Source: CAZJQD01 sp964548165 [NCBI: uncultured bacterium] (GTDB lineage Bacteria > UBA8481). From it: DNA of 64,000 nucleotides. How positions within the stretch are numbered: position 1 is the stretch's first letter; each line of letters begins with the position of its first letter. This document shows, one piece after another, positions 1 to 8,543 of the stretch. The DNA lies in assembly GCA_964548165.1 (NCBI GenBank), contig CAZJQD010000014.1, forward strand, positions 1 through 64,000, written 5' to 3'. Under the pieces are notes generated by a model that was not told where the DNA came from, did no database searches, and saw nothing but the letters and a program-made list of their open reading frames with translations. The position numbers were made by a program, and so were the translations under genes.

Positions 1-773
1 TGCTCCTCGAGATCCTCAAGCACACGCCCACCGGCTCGGTCCTCATCTTCACCCGGACCAAGCACCGCGCCAAGCGCGTGGCCCGGACCCTGGCGCAGAA
101 GGGCTACAAGGCCGCCGAGCTCCAGGGCAACCTCTCGCAGTCGCGGCGCACCGAGTCCCTGAACGGGTTCCGCGACGGCACGTACCGCATCCTGGTCGCC
201 ACCGACATCGCCGCGCGCGGCATCGACGTCTCCACGATCTCGCACGTCATCAACTACGACATCCCCGACACCGTCGACGCGTACACGCACCGCATCGGGC
301 GGACGGGACGCATGACCCGGACCGGCGACGCGTTCACGTTCGTCACGCACGAGGACACGGCCACGGTCCGCGACATCGAGCGGACGCTCAAGGCGACCAT
401 CGCCCGTAAGCGCGTCGAGGGCTTCGACTACGACGCCAAGGCGCCGGGTCGAGACACCGAGTTCGCCCGCGATCCCAGGCCGCCCCGAGGCGGCGGTGGC
501 GGACGCGCCGGCGGCGGCGCCAGGGCCCATGCCGGCGGCGGCCGCAACGCGCGCGCAGCCCGCTCATCGAGCGGCGGCGGACGAGGCAGTTCCTCCGGCC
601 ACGGGCACGCAACTGGCTACAGCTCGTCCGGCGGTCCCGGGGGCGGCTCGTCTCATCCGCGCTCAGTGAGTTCGCACTCAGGCGCGCATTCAGGCGCGCA
701 CTCCGGTGCGCCCGGCGCCGGTCCCCGCAATCCCGGCCCCGCGCCCCGTCGTCGCCGACGGCGCCTGCTCTAG
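1..773 (+). CDS. DEAD-box ATP-dependent RNA helicase, C-terminal part (5' truncated by window edge)
   Basis: The reading frame is open from base 3, so the true start lies outside the window. What remains is the second RecA-like helicase lobe: a VLIFTRTKHRAKR stretch (motif IV region), VATDIAARGID (motif V) and YTHRIGRTGR (motif VI, arginine fingers). A long Gly/Ser/Arg-rich tail follows, ending in poly-arginine, as in RhlE-type helicases where such tails bind RNA. These enzymes unwind short duplexes in ribosome assembly or mRNA decay. The tail contains a small 12-bp tandem repeat. The family call is firm; the RhlE subfamily is inferred from the tail only. Confidence 0.93.
   Translation, partial: LLEILKHTPTGSVLIFTRTKHRAKRVARTLAQKGYKAAELQGNLSQSRRTESLNGFRDGTYRILVATDIAARGIDVSTISHVINYDIPDTVDAYTHRIGRTGRMTRTGDAFTFVTHEDTATVRDIERTLKATIARKRVEGFDYDAKAPGRDTEFARDPRPPRGGGGGRAGGGARAHAGGGRNARAARSSSGGGRGSSSGHGHATGYSSSGGPGGGSSHPRSVSSHSGAHSGAHSGAPGAGPRNPGPAPRRRRRRLL
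675..710 (+). repeat. 12-bp tandem repeat, three copies, in helicase tail
   Basis: Three in-frame units of the form CACTCAGGCGCG encode SGAH-SGAH-SGAP in the low-complexity tail of the helicase. The last unit has two substitutions. Probably replication slippage. Confidence 0.8.
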
Positions 774-799
774 GCGGCTAGCCCGCTTCTCATCGCGCC

Positions 800-1285
800 G
801 TGCTCCACGTCTACGTCGATGGCGATGCGTGCCCGGTCAAAGAGGAAGTCTACCGCGTCGCGCGTCGACTCGGCCTCAACGTGACCGTCGTCGCCAACTC
901 CCCGTTCCGCACCCCGAACGAGCCCTGGCTGAGGCTCGAGATTGTCAACGATCGCTTCGACGCCAGCGACGACTGGATCGTGGAACGGGTCGTCGAGGAC
1001 GACATCGTGATCACCGCCGACATTCCCCTGGCCGCGCGCTGCCTCACCAAGGGCGCGCGCGTCCTCGGCCACAAGGGCCGCGAGTTCACTCCCGAGAGCA
1101 TCGGCGACGCGCTCATCACCCGCGACCTCATGCACCACATGCGCGAAGGACGACTCAGCCGAGGCGAGGGCCGCGGCGGGCCGCCCCCATTCGAGCAGAA
1201 AGATCGCTCCAAGTTCCTCCAGGCCCTCGACATCATCGTCCAGGCCATCAAGCTGGGAAAGAAGCGACCGGGACCGCTGGAATAG
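800..1285 (+). CDS. YaiI/YqxD family (UPF0178, DUF188) protein
   Basis: 161 residues, full length for the family (about 150-160). The N terminus reads VYVDGDACPVKEEVYRVA, the conserved DGDACPVK motif of this PIN-like nuclease-fold family. VITADIPLAARCL and KGREFT follow, also conserved. The C terminus is helical and lysine-rich. The start is GTG, 26 bp after the helicase stop, so co-transcription is plausible. The biochemical function of the family is not established. The adjacent helicase would fit an RNA-related role, but that is only context. Confidence 0.92.
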   Translation: MLHVYVDGDACPVKEEVYRVARRLGLNVTVVANSPFRTPNEPWLRLEIVNDRFDASDDWIVERVVEDDIVITADIPLAARCLTKGARVLGHKGREFTPESIGDALITRDLMHHMREGRLSRGEGRGGPPPFEQKDRSKFLQALDIIVQAIKLGKKRPGPLE

Positions 1286-1307
1286 TGCCGGCGAAAGCCA
1301 GGCCGGA

Positions 1308-2837
1308 TCAAAACCACCGTATGGTCGGTTGCGAATCCGTGGGCGGAAGAAGGTAGACGGCGGCAGGCGGGAGGACCCCGCTTGAATCCGACGCAATGAA
1401 ATCTCCCGTGAACTCCTCGAACTCCTGGAGCCGGCTCGGGCGGTGGCTGCGACGCACCAGGAATTGGGGTTCCTCCGGAAGAAGCGCGCCGAAGCGAAGG
1501 CGGCCGATGCGCTTTCTGTCGAAGACCACCACGGCAATGGTGTCCGCGCGCGGCTGCGCGAGAAAGGCATAGTGGTCATGCCCCGCGTACAGGATGCCGT
1601 GATAGGGCTGGTCGCTCAGGAATCGCCTTGCACCCGTCGCCCCCCGTGCCGCCTCGAAGACCTCCTGCTGATCCGATCTCATGGAGACGATCTCGCCGAG
1701 AACAGGCGCGCGCTGCCACGCCACGCTGACCAGGAGGATCGCGAGCAGGGGCATGGTAAGGCGGCGACGTGATAGAACCTGGGCGCCGACGCCGGCCGTC
1801 AATGCCATGAACGGGATCGCCGGGTAGACCATCCGCCCCAGGCGTTCCCCGGGAAGGAAATCCTGCTCGTACAAGGACCCCAGGATGACAAAGTAAGCCG
1901 CGGCGACGGCCCACAGGCGGCCCACGCGATCGCGACTCGACACCAGGTACACAAACCCGACCAGGAAGAGCGCCCACAGGCCCCACCCCTCGACGTGGCC
2001 CAGGTATTCGATCCCGAAGAACGGCCGACTGAACGCCAGTCCGCCCTGGGCCAGGTCGAAATAGTAAAGGAGGCGCTCGCTGTACGTGCCGAACGACCAG
2101 GGGTCTCCGCCCGCTTCCACGCCATGCTTCATCAACACGGAGACAACCTCGGTCAGGATCAGGGGCGAGCAGAATCCCGCGGCCGCCTGGAGCAGAGCAG
2201 GGATTCTCTTCAAGGAGGCATAATCAGCGAGGAACAGGACGGGAAGGTAGAAGACAAAGCGGGGGTGGCATAGAAATCCGACGCCACAGACAAGCCCGAG
2301 CGCGTAGCGGCGCGCGTCGATGGACGCATGACCGTGCAGGCGCAGGGCCAGTAAAAAGAAAAAGAGCGCCTCGACATCGGGAAAGAGCGTGCGCGAGAAA
2401 TAAGTATGCCCCGGAGATGTGGCGAAGAACAGACCGGCCCACAGGACGAGCGCCGATACGATCCGATCGGGCCTCGAACCGACCAATCGCGCAAGGTCCA
2501 TGAGCAGCACGAGAGTCGCCAGGCCAAACAACACCTGGATCCTCAGGGCGACGGCCGGGGTATCCGCGAAGGCGTGAAGAAGGAGCATCAGCGGCTTGGA
2601 CATCTCGCCGATGACAAAACTGGGCGCCGGCGGCGGCGGTGGAACCACGACCCGGAGCGAGGGAAACTCGCCGCGCAACGCCCTTTGAGCGTTCCATACG
2701 AGCTCGCGGGCCTCTACCAGGGAACGCGCCTCGTCGAAGATGAATATCCCCTGCTCGGAGAGACCAGCCAGGAGCAAGCACGCGGCCACCGCGAGAAGGA
2801 TGATCAGGCCCGCGACAGGGGGTCCGGATGATCGCAT
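1308..2837 (-). CDS. GT-C fold membrane glycosyltransferase (GT39/ArnT-like)
   Basis: A polytopic membrane protein with about ten hydrophobic segments and a hydrophilic C-terminal domain of roughly 120 residues. After the first membrane segment comes FDEARS, matching the acidic first periplasmic loop motif of GT-C enzymes that take sugars from lipid-phosphate donors. I chose the ATG at 2837 because it puts the first membrane helix close to the N terminus and leaves about 150 bp for divergent promoters. An in-frame start at 2963 would add 42 residues without recognisable features. It is divergent from a DPM1-like glycosyltransferase that could make its polyprenyl-phosphate-sugar donor. The acceptor is unknown. 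Confidence 0.75.
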   Translation of the reverse strand: MRSSGPPVAGLIILLAVAACLLLAGLSEQGIFIFDEARSLVEARELVWNAQRALRGEFPSLRVVVPPPPPAPSFVIGEMSKPLMLLLHAFADTPAVALRIQVLFGLATLVLLMDLARLVGSRPDRIVSALVLWAGLFFATSPGHTYFSRTLFPDVEALFFFLLALRLHGHASIDARRYALGLVCGVGFLCHPRFVFYLPVLFLADYASLKRIPALLQAAAGFCSPLILTEVVSVLMKHGVEAGGDPWSFGTYSERLLYYFDLAQGGLAFSRPFFGIEYLGHVEGWGLWALFLVGFVYLVSSRDRVGRLWAVAAAYFVILGSLYEQDFLPGERLGRMVYPAIPFMALTAGVGAQVLSRRRLTMPLLAILLVSVAWQRAPVLGEIVSMRSDQQEVFEAARGATGARRFLSDQPYHGILYAGHDHYAFLAQPRADTIAVVVFDRKRIGRLRFGALLPEEPQFLVRRSHRPSRLQEFEEFTGDFIASDSSGVLPPAAVYLLPPTDSQPTIRWF

Positions 2838-2987
2838 CCCGGTGACGACCGCCCGCGATCGAGAGCCAATCCACACGATTGCGATCGATTCTACGAGTGG
2901 ATTTTCAGGGCCGTCAAAGCCAATGGCGGGACTTTCTTGTTTCGAGTTGCCGGTCCCGGTCAATCACCGGATAATGGCGCGAAATTC

Positions 2988-3902
2988 GTGAAGATCTTGC
3001 AGACACTCACTCTTGTGATCCCTGCGTGGAATGAGGGACACGCGATCGGCGGTGTCGTGAGGGAGTGCCGGCAGGTCCTGGATCGGCTCGGAGTCACGCA
3101 CGAGATCATCGTCGTTGACGACGGCTCAGACGACCAGACAGGTCATGAAGCCGGTGCCGCGGGCGCAACGATCATTCGAAACCCGGTTAATCGCGGCTAC
3201 GGATTCAGTATCCTCCGGGGCATCAGGGCGGCCAGGCATGACTGGATCGCCATTCTCGACGCGGACGGCACGTATTCCCCCTCGGAGCTTGAAACTCTGC
3301 TCGCGAAGGCCGGGGAATTCGACATGGTCGTCGGTCAGCGAACGGGACGCCACTACCACGGTTCCGTGGTCAAGCGGCTATCGAGGATGGTATTCAAGGG
3401 GCTGGCTGAATTCACGGCTGGCTGTCGTATCCCGGACATCAATTCCGGCATGCGGCTGTTCCGCAGAGAGTTCGCCCTGGAGCATCGACTCTCGATGTCG
3501 GTCGGTTTCTCGTTCACGACAACGATCACCCTGATTGCCCTCCTGGAGGGACTTCACGTCGGATTCGTGCCCATCTCCTACGAGGCCCGAATCGGCCGGT
3601 CCAAGGTCAAATGGTCGAGGGACATCCTGCGTAGCCTCCAGATCATCTCGGAAGTGATACTTCTCTACAACCCGCTGAAGTTCTTCCTCCTTCTCGCGAC
3701 TCTTCCGCCGATCCTCGGGACCTGTGCGGGAGTGGGATACGTGATGCACAGCGCGGGATGGATCCCGACGGCGGTGCATCACGTCCTCCTGGGGCTGTAC
3801 GCGACCCTGTTCGCCTCTGAAGTGCTCTTTGCCATGGGCGCCATGGCCTTTGTCTCGCTCGGCGTCATGAAGCGGACGCATGCTCGCGCCACGCGAGGAT
3901 AG
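2988..3902 (+). CDS. Glycosyltransferase family 2, polyprenyl-phosphate sugar synthase-like
   Basis: The N-terminal GT-A domain has LVIPAWNEG, IIVVDDGSDDQT (nucleotide-sugar and metal binding) and AILDADGTY (the DxD-type metal site). SGMRLFRR follows in the acceptor region. The C-terminal 90 residues carry two or three membrane helices, as in bacterial DPM1/GtrB-like enzymes that load a sugar onto polyprenyl phosphate. The GTG at 2988 places the GT2 core right at the N terminus; a longer frame from 2937 would overlap the divergent neighbour's upstream region. It probably supplies donor lipid to the GT-C proteins on either side. The sugar cannot be told. Confidence 0.9.
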   Translation: MKILQTLTLVIPAWNEGHAIGGVVRECRQVLDRLGVTHEIIVVDDGSDDQTGHEAGAAGATIIRNPVNRGYGFSILRGIRAARHDWIAILDADGTYSPSELETLLAKAGEFDMVVGQRTGRHYHGSVVKRLSRMVFKGLAEFTAGCRIPDINSGMRLFRREFALEHRLSMSVGFSFTTTITLIALLEGLHVGFVPISYEARIGRSKVKWSRDILRSLQIISEVILLYNPLKFFLLLATLPPILGTCAGVGYVMHSAGWIPTAVHHVLLGLYATLFASEVLFAMGAMAFVSLGVMKRTHARATRG

Positions 3903-3962
3903 ACGCGGCAGTCCTGCGGCTCGACCATCCTGGAACCAGTCCGCTTGATCACCAGTCCCAGG

Positions 3963-5837
3963 ATGCAATCCCTTCTCCTGGGCGCGACCGCCACCCTGAC
4001 GACCCTTGCCCTCGTCCTGGATTCCCGCGAGGCGCCCGCCCTGGCCGCCGCTCTGCGACCGCTCCTGGCGGCCGTCATCGGCCTGGCGGCCACCCTGACG
4101 ATCGGCGGATTGATCGGCGCGCGAACCGCCAGGGCCGACGCATGGTCGGATCGATTCGTCCTGGGATACCTCGCGGTCTCGCTCTGGATCATGCTGATCG
4201 GATTCCTCGGGCTTCTCGGCGCGGCCACGGCGGCACTGCCGCTGGGATTCGCATTCCTCGCGATGCTGCCCGGGCGAAGACCGTTTTCCTCCGTGTCGGA
4301 ATTTTCGATTCCCCGCGAACTCCCCTCCCTGCTGGTCGTCGTGACCGCCTCGATCGCCTTTCTCTGGGCTCTGTCCGCTTCGTTCCTGCCGCCGGCGGAG
4401 ATGGATGCGCTGGTCTACCATCTCTGGTTGCCTGATCAATACCTGATCCAGGGAACCATACTGCCCGCCAACCTGTCTCCCTACGGCCACTTCCCCCACC
4501 TGTACGAACTGGGACTGGCGCCGCTCTTGATCCTGGACCGCACCGGTACCGCGGCCAACCTGTTCGGAGCGCTGAGTTTCGCCGCACTGGCGCACCAATG
4601 CGCCCTCTTGGCCGATGGCCGCGCCGGCGAGCTCGACGAACGTCGGCGCGCGGCCGGACGCCTCTGGATCGCCGCGGCCGTGCTCACGTCCCCGATCCTG
4701 GTGAATCTCGTGGCGTTCACGAAGAACGACCTCTTCGCGTGCGCCGTAGCGATCGCCGCTTCGCGCGCGTTGCTCGAGGGTCGCATGGGCATGGCGGGAT
4801 GGCTCACCGGCGCCGCCTTTGCCGTCAAGGCGACCACCGCCTTTCTTCTGGGCCCTCTTGCGCTCGTCCTCTTCATCGAGTCCCGCCCGCGCCTCCTGCC
4901 GGTGGCACGATTCCTGGCCGCCGCGACCACATTGCCCGCGCTCTGGATGGCCCGAAGCTTCCTGCTCAGCGGCGAACTTTTCCCCCGCGCGCTCCTCTCC
5001 GGCCAGGCTCCCTATTCGCAGTTTCCCCACGCGCTGCCCAATCTGCCCCACGGGCTGGCAGGTCCGGTCAACGATCTTCATCACCTGTTGTCGTCGTTCT
5101 TCCAGACGTTCATCAATGGAACGGATGGTCCCATCGGCCCCTTCCTGCTTGTCCTCTGCCTCCTGGCGGCGCTCGAAGCCGGGCGGGACAACAGGCCGGC
5201 GCTCCTCGCCACCATCACGGGGTTCCTCGGTGTCGGGCTCTGGTCGCTCCTTGGAAATCACCAGGCCCGCTATCTCCTCCCGCTAGTCGTCTTTGGCGCC
5301 TCGGTCGGCGCCGCGTCGTTGCCGTTCCGGCCTCGATGGCTCCGGTTCTCGGCCGTGGCCCTGGTCGTGGTGTCCGGGTATTCCGCGGTGATGCTGGTCG
5401 ACCGCGAGGTGGGATTCCTGCGTGTCCACAGTGGAGCGGTACCCTTGGCGTCCTACATGACGCGCGCGCTGGATTCCTATCGTGTGCAGGTCGCCGGCGA
5501 CCGCCTGCTCCCGTCCGAGGCCTACGTCCTCGCCGTCGGGGAGGCCGCGCTATTTCACCTCCACAGGAAATCCCGCTACAGCACCTTCTGGGAGCCCGAG
5601 CTGGCGCTGGCAATGGCGGAGGAGTGCGGCGACAGCGAAACGCTGAGGCAGCGCTTGCGCGAGCGAGGCTTCACGCACGTGCTCTACAACCCGGTCATCC
5701 TGGAACAACTCTACGCGACGCGGCGCAAGAGTCGGCCCTCCTCGCCAGCCGGCCGCATCCTGCTCGAGGGCATGCTGTCCCGGTCGGAACGACTCGTTTA
5801 CGACGTCGAATCGCGCGCGGGTATCTACCGGCTCTAG
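3963..5837 (+). CDS. Large GT-C-like integral membrane protein
   Basis: About 624 residues with roughly a dozen membrane helices and a soluble C-terminal domain of about 130 residues. After the third or fourth helix, AEMDALVYHLWLPDQY resembles the acidic first-loop motif and following conserved segment of membrane glycosyltransferases annotated as hypothetical or GT39-like. The ATG at 3963 is preferred over an in-frame TTG at 3945. It follows the GT2 gene by 60 bp and probably shares its transcript. Its stop overlaps the stop of the convergent methyltransferase by a few bases. Family membership rests on topology and one motif, so specificity is open. Confidence 0.75.
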   Translation: MQSLLLGATATLTTLALVLDSREAPALAAALRPLLAAVIGLAATLTIGGLIGARTARADAWSDRFVLGYLAVSLWIMLIGFLGLLGAATAALPLGFAFLAMLPGRRPFSSVSEFSIPRELPSLLVVVTASIAFLWALSASFLPPAEMDALVYHLWLPDQYLIQGTILPANLSPYGHFPHLYELGLAPLLILDRTGTAANLFGALSFAALAHQCALLADGRAGELDERRRAAGRLWIAAAVLTSPILVNLVAFTKNDLFACAVAIAASRALLEGRMGMAGWLTGAAFAVKATTAFLLGPLALVLFIESRPRLLPVARFLAAATTLPALWMARSFLLSGELFPRALLSGQAPYSQFPHALPNLPHGLAGPVNDLHHLLSSFFQTFINGTDGPIGPFLLVLCLLAALEAGRDNRPALLATITGFLGVGLWSLLGNHQARYLLPLVVFGASVGAASLPFRPRWLRFSAVALVVVSGYSAVMLVDREVGFLRVHSGAVPLASYMTRALDSYRVQVAGDRLLPSEAYVLAVGEAALFHLHRKSRYSTFWEPELALAMAEECGDSETLRQRLRERGFTHVLYNPVILEQLYATRRKSRPSSPAGRILLEGMLSRSERLVYDVESRAGIYRL

Positions 5838-6622
5838 GAAGCGGCCGGTCCTGGCTCGCCCGGTGTGGCCCAGGCCACCAGGGATTGGCCGAACGGCAAG
5901 CGCATGACTTTTTCCACCCGCCGGGCAACGGGCACGATCCAGCGGTCATAGATCCGCAGCTGGAGATCCACGCTCCCTCCCAGGGTTCTCGGTCTGAGGA
6001 TCCTTGAATTGATGAAGTAGGGCAGGAAGCCCGTGCTGTTGAAATGCCGGAGGCTCACAATCCTGAAGCCGGCGCCTTCCAGCAGCTCCTGCAACCCGCG
6101 GCGCGTATAGCGCCGGTAGTGGCCGGCGAGCGTGTCCGGGGTGCCGAAGAGAACGGGGTGCGCCGGCACCAGGAGGAAGAGACTCCCGCGTGTCGGGGCC
6201 AGGATGCGCGCCATGTGTTCCAGGGCCCCGGCGTCATCCTCCACGTGTTCAAGCACGTTCGTGCACAGGATCGTCTCAAAGGCGTCCTGGGAGAGCGCAC
6301 GGACCAGGCTCTCATCCGCGATGTCACCCACGACGCCGCGGAATCGGCGGTCCGCGAACCGCGCTCGCATTCTCGAGACGCACGCGCTCGACGGGTCCAG
6401 CGCCGTGACGGCCCGCCCGTCAGCGAGAACGAAATCCAGAAGCGATCCCTCGCCTCCTCCCACGTCGAGAACGTTGCGCCCCAATTTCCCGGTAAACTCG
6501 TCCGCGATCCACGCGTAGTAGTTGCTGGCGGACTTGAGCGAAGGAGACATGGTGTCTTCGCCCATGGGGGGCGCGTCGTTCACCGCGGAGGCCATGGGGA
6601 CGCTACCCCGTGCTCGGGTCAT
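5834..6622 (-). CDS. Class I SAM-dependent methyltransferase (Methyltransf_11 type)
   Basis: 262 residues. The SAM-binding motif I is NVLDVGGGEGSLLD, with an acidic residue at the end of strand 2 (TALDPS) and the post-motif CTNVLEHVEDD typical of small-molecule and glycan methyltransferases. YRRYTRRGLQELLEGAGF is the usual motif before the last strands. The C terminus is slightly hydrophobic (VVARRVEKVMRLPFGQ region), like methyltransferases in polyprenol and glycan clusters. It is convergent with the GT-C gene, with a 3-4 bp overlap of the stop codons. Several Met codons within the first 25 residues leave the exact start uncertain. The substrate is unknown. Confidence 0.88.
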   Translation of the reverse strand: MTRARGSVPMASAVNDAPPMGEDTMSPSLKSASNYYAWIADEFTGKLGRNVLDVGGGEGSLLDFVLADGRAVTALDPSSACVSRMRARFADRRFRGVVGDIADESLVRALSQDAFETILCTNVLEHVEDDAGALEHMARILAPTRGSLFLLVPAHPVLFGTPDTLAGHYRRYTRRGLQELLEGAGFRIVSLRHFNSTGFLPYFINSRILRPRTLGGSVDLQLRIYDRWIVPVARRVEKVMRLPFGQSLVAWATPGEPGPAAS

Positions 6623-6684
6623 CCGGGAATTCCTGCAGGCATCCGGTCGGCCCGCAACTCAACCTCGGCAAGGCGCGAGCGGCT

Positions 6685-6999
6685 TCACGAGGCGACGGGC
6701 ATCCCCGGAAACCGCGCCGCGATCTCGGCTTGCAGGCGTGCGAGGGCTCGACCCTGGGTCCAGTGGACGATCAGCGCGGCCACGAGGTCCATGACGAGGA
6801 TGAGAAGGCCGACCGCATAGGCGAGAATCGGCGGCTTGAGAACGCCCATGATGCCCAGGCCGACGAATACGCCGCAGAACACCAGGGCAGAACCCACGCA
6901 GCCCAGGACGGCTACGTGCCGCTTGCGCCTCATGGCAGAAAACCGTCCGGATAGAGTCTCGAAGCTCTCCAGGATGGCGGTCGTCTCCCCCGGGCCCAT
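6685..6999 (-). CDS. Small two-helix membrane protein of unknown function
   Basis: 104 residues with two membrane helices (around VLGCVGSALVFCGVFVGLG and AYAVGLLILVMDLVAALIV) separated by a short loop, and basic residues before the first helix. I recognise no family. The ATG overlaps the TGA of the upstream GYF_2/LURP-one gene by one base (TGATG), so translation is probably coupled. It may be the membrane partner of that soluble protein, but that is inferred from position only. Confidence 0.7.
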   Translation of the reverse strand: MGPGETTAILESFETLSGRFSAMRRKRHVAVLGCVGSALVFCGVFVGLGIMGVLKPPILAYAVGLLILVMDLVAALIVHWTQGRALARLQAEIAARFPGMPVAS

Positions 7000-7811
7000 C
7001 ACCCCTGACGGCCCTCGATGCACATGAGAAGCACGATGCCGGCCAAAAGGAGCCGCCGATCGCCCCCGCCCTGGACCACGTAGTCGGCCTTGAAGACGAA
7101 CGGATTGAACCGTTGCTTGAGGTGCGCGCTGGGCACGCCGTTCACTGTCACCGTGTAGGACTGGGGAATGAGGTTGGAGAGGAGCCGGCGCAGGAGCGCC
7201 ATGTACATCGAGTCCTCCTCGATCGTGCCGACGATGGTGTCCATCGTGTCGAGGATCTCCCACTTATCCCTGAGGATCGAACGGAGGCCCTTGCGCCGGT
7301 ACGCGCCCACCTTCTCGCCCGTCGTCGCGTCGTGCACGTCATACGCGGCCGAGAAGTCGATGATCGAGCGCGCCTTGATCGAGAGCAGTTCCTGCGCCTG
7401 GGCCTCGTCGGCGAAGACGCGGATATCCTCCTTCAGCTTGAAGGCCTTCTGCTTGCCGTAAAGCACGAGGGCGCCATCTGGCGTGTAGACGTGGAACGCG
7501 TTCCCGAAGAGCTTGAAGACCTTGCGGCGAAAGAGCAGGCGGTCGGCGACGAACGCCGGAATTCCGGAGCCGGTCGCCGCCGGCCGGGTCGCGAATCCCG
7601 CCGTCGTCGAGAAATCGGCCGCCACCGGGGCGGAAGCCGATACCAGTTCCGCCACGTCACCAAGGCGCACCCACCCGGCCAGGCCATCCTTCCAGACCTG
7701 GTGATCGGGACCGATATGCCCCGCGCCCAGCATGTTCCGGAGCGCCGTGGCCGCATACGGCCCCTGCTGCCCGGACTCCAGGTAGACAAACCACTCCGCC
7801 GCTTCGCTCAT
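6999..7811 (-). CDS. GYF_2 domain plus LURP-one/scramblase-like domain protein
   Basis: 270 residues in two parts. Residues 5-58 form a GYF_2 domain (EWFVYLESGQQGPYAATALR, then VWKDGLAGWVRLGDV). From about residue 95 there is a Tubby-like LURP-one/scramblase-related domain: LLFRRKVFKLFGNAFHVY, LVLYGKQKAFKLKEDIRVF, IDFSAAYDVHDATTGEKVG, LRDKWEIL and IPQSYTVTV. Such domains are thought to bind phospholipids or form 12-stranded barrels. A GGGGAGG ribosome site sits 9 bp before the ATG. It is followed by the coupled two-helix membrane gene and diverges from the MaoC gene. GYF_2 domains recur in two other proteins of this window, suggesting a shared binding module. Confidence 0.8.
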   Translation of the reverse strand: MSEAAEWFVYLESGQQGPYAATALRNMLGAGHIGPDHQVWKDGLAGWVRLGDVAELVSASAPVAADFSTTAGFATRPAATGSGIPAFVADRLLFRRKVFKLFGNAFHVYTPDGALVLYGKQKAFKLKEDIRVFADEAQAQELLSIKARSIIDFSAAYDVHDATTGEKVGAYRRKGLRSILRDKWEILDTMDTIVGTIEEDSMYMALLRRLLSNLIPQSYTVTVNGVPSAHLKQRFNPFVFKADYVVQGGGDRRLLLAGIVLLMCIEGRQG

Positions 7812-7886
7812 CGCGTGAACCTCCCCGTCGGCTTCGACCCCAGCATCGTGCCAGCAGGAATAGTCTCGCGCAACGAGGAAGGCGTG

Positions 7887-7916
7887 GTGACAGACCCCTT
7901 GGGCCCGGGCTAGAAT
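7887..7916 (+). promoter_or_regulatory. Predicted sigma70-type promoter of the MaoC gene
   Basis: GTGACA and TAGAAT hexamers are separated by 18 bp. The -10 box ends only 6 bp before the ATG at 7923, so the transcript would be leaderless or nearly so. Confidence 0.5.
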
Positions 7917-7922
7917 CCGCGC

Positions 7923-8342
7923 ATGAAGAAGGGCAAGACGCTCTCAGAACTCACCATCGGCGACCGCGTGGAGATTCCCTACACGATCGAGGACCAGCAC
8001 GTGCGCCTCTTCGCGGAGGCGACGGGCGACTGCAATCCCATCCACCTCGACGAATCCTACGCGGCCGCGTCCCGCTTCGGCCGCCGGGTCGCGCACGGCG
8101 TCCTGCTCTCCGGTATTGTCTCCGGCATCCTCGGCATGCAGTTCCCGGGCCTCGGCACCGTGGCCCGCGAGATGACCTCCAAGTTCCTCAAGCCCGTCTA
8201 CATCGGTGAGACCGTGACCATCGTGGCCGAGGTCACCGAGAAGGTGGAAAAGATCAACCTCTGCCGCATCGCGTTCAAGGTGCTGAACGCCGAGAACGTC
8301 CTCGTGGCCAACGGCATCGCGGTGGTTCTCCCGCCCACCTGA
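7923..8342 (+). CDS. MaoC-like (R)-specific enoyl-CoA hydratase
   Basis: 139 residues, the usual size of a single hotdog-fold hydratase of the PhaJ type. The hydratase-2 signature is intact: FAEATGDCNPIHLDESYAA contains the catalytic Asp and His. AHGVLLSGIVSGIL and KFLKPVYIGETVTI match the following conserved segments. It would hydrate trans-2-enoyl-CoA to (R)-3-hydroxyacyl-CoA in beta-oxidation, PHA or fatty-acid side routes. No pathway genes are adjacent. No ribosome binding site is visible, in line with the close promoter. Confidence 0.92.
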   Translation: MKKGKTLSELTIGDRVEIPYTIEDQHVRLFAEATGDCNPIHLDESYAAASRFGRRVAHGVLLSGIVSGILGMQFPGLGTVAREMTSKFLKPVYIGETVTIVAEVTEKVEKINLCRIAFKVLNAENVLVANGIAVVLPPT

Positions 8343-8472
8343 TAGGTCGCCAACCGATGTTCCTCGCGGTGGTGCACGTCCCAGGAGAGTCGTGAGGGTG
8401 GAGAATCTTTTCCGGCTGTCCGGGAACGCCCGATGCCTGCTGGACCACGGATCCGGAACCGTCCACGGCAAC

Positions 8473-8500
8473 TTGCCATCACATCGTGTGCCGATATATT
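8473..8500 (+). promoter_or_regulatory. Predicted promoter of the O-acetylation module
   Basis: TTGCCA and TATATT are spaced by 16 bp, in a locally AT-rich stretch of the 200-bp gap before the MBOAT gene. The -10 box is a 5/6 match to consensus. Confidence 0.5.
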
Positions 8501-8543
8501 GGTGGCATGAACCGAACGGGCTCCAGCAGAAGAACTATAGCTC

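Noticed and set aside
3378-5261. A 627-codon minus-strand open frame
   Set aside because: Antisense to the GT2 and GT-C genes; the translation is a highly charged, Gln/Glu/Arg-rich chain without motifs.
7000-7263. N-terminal extension of the two-helix membrane protein
   Set aside because: It overlaps the GYF_2/LURP-one coding region out of frame; the TGATG junction at 6999 gives a natural start.
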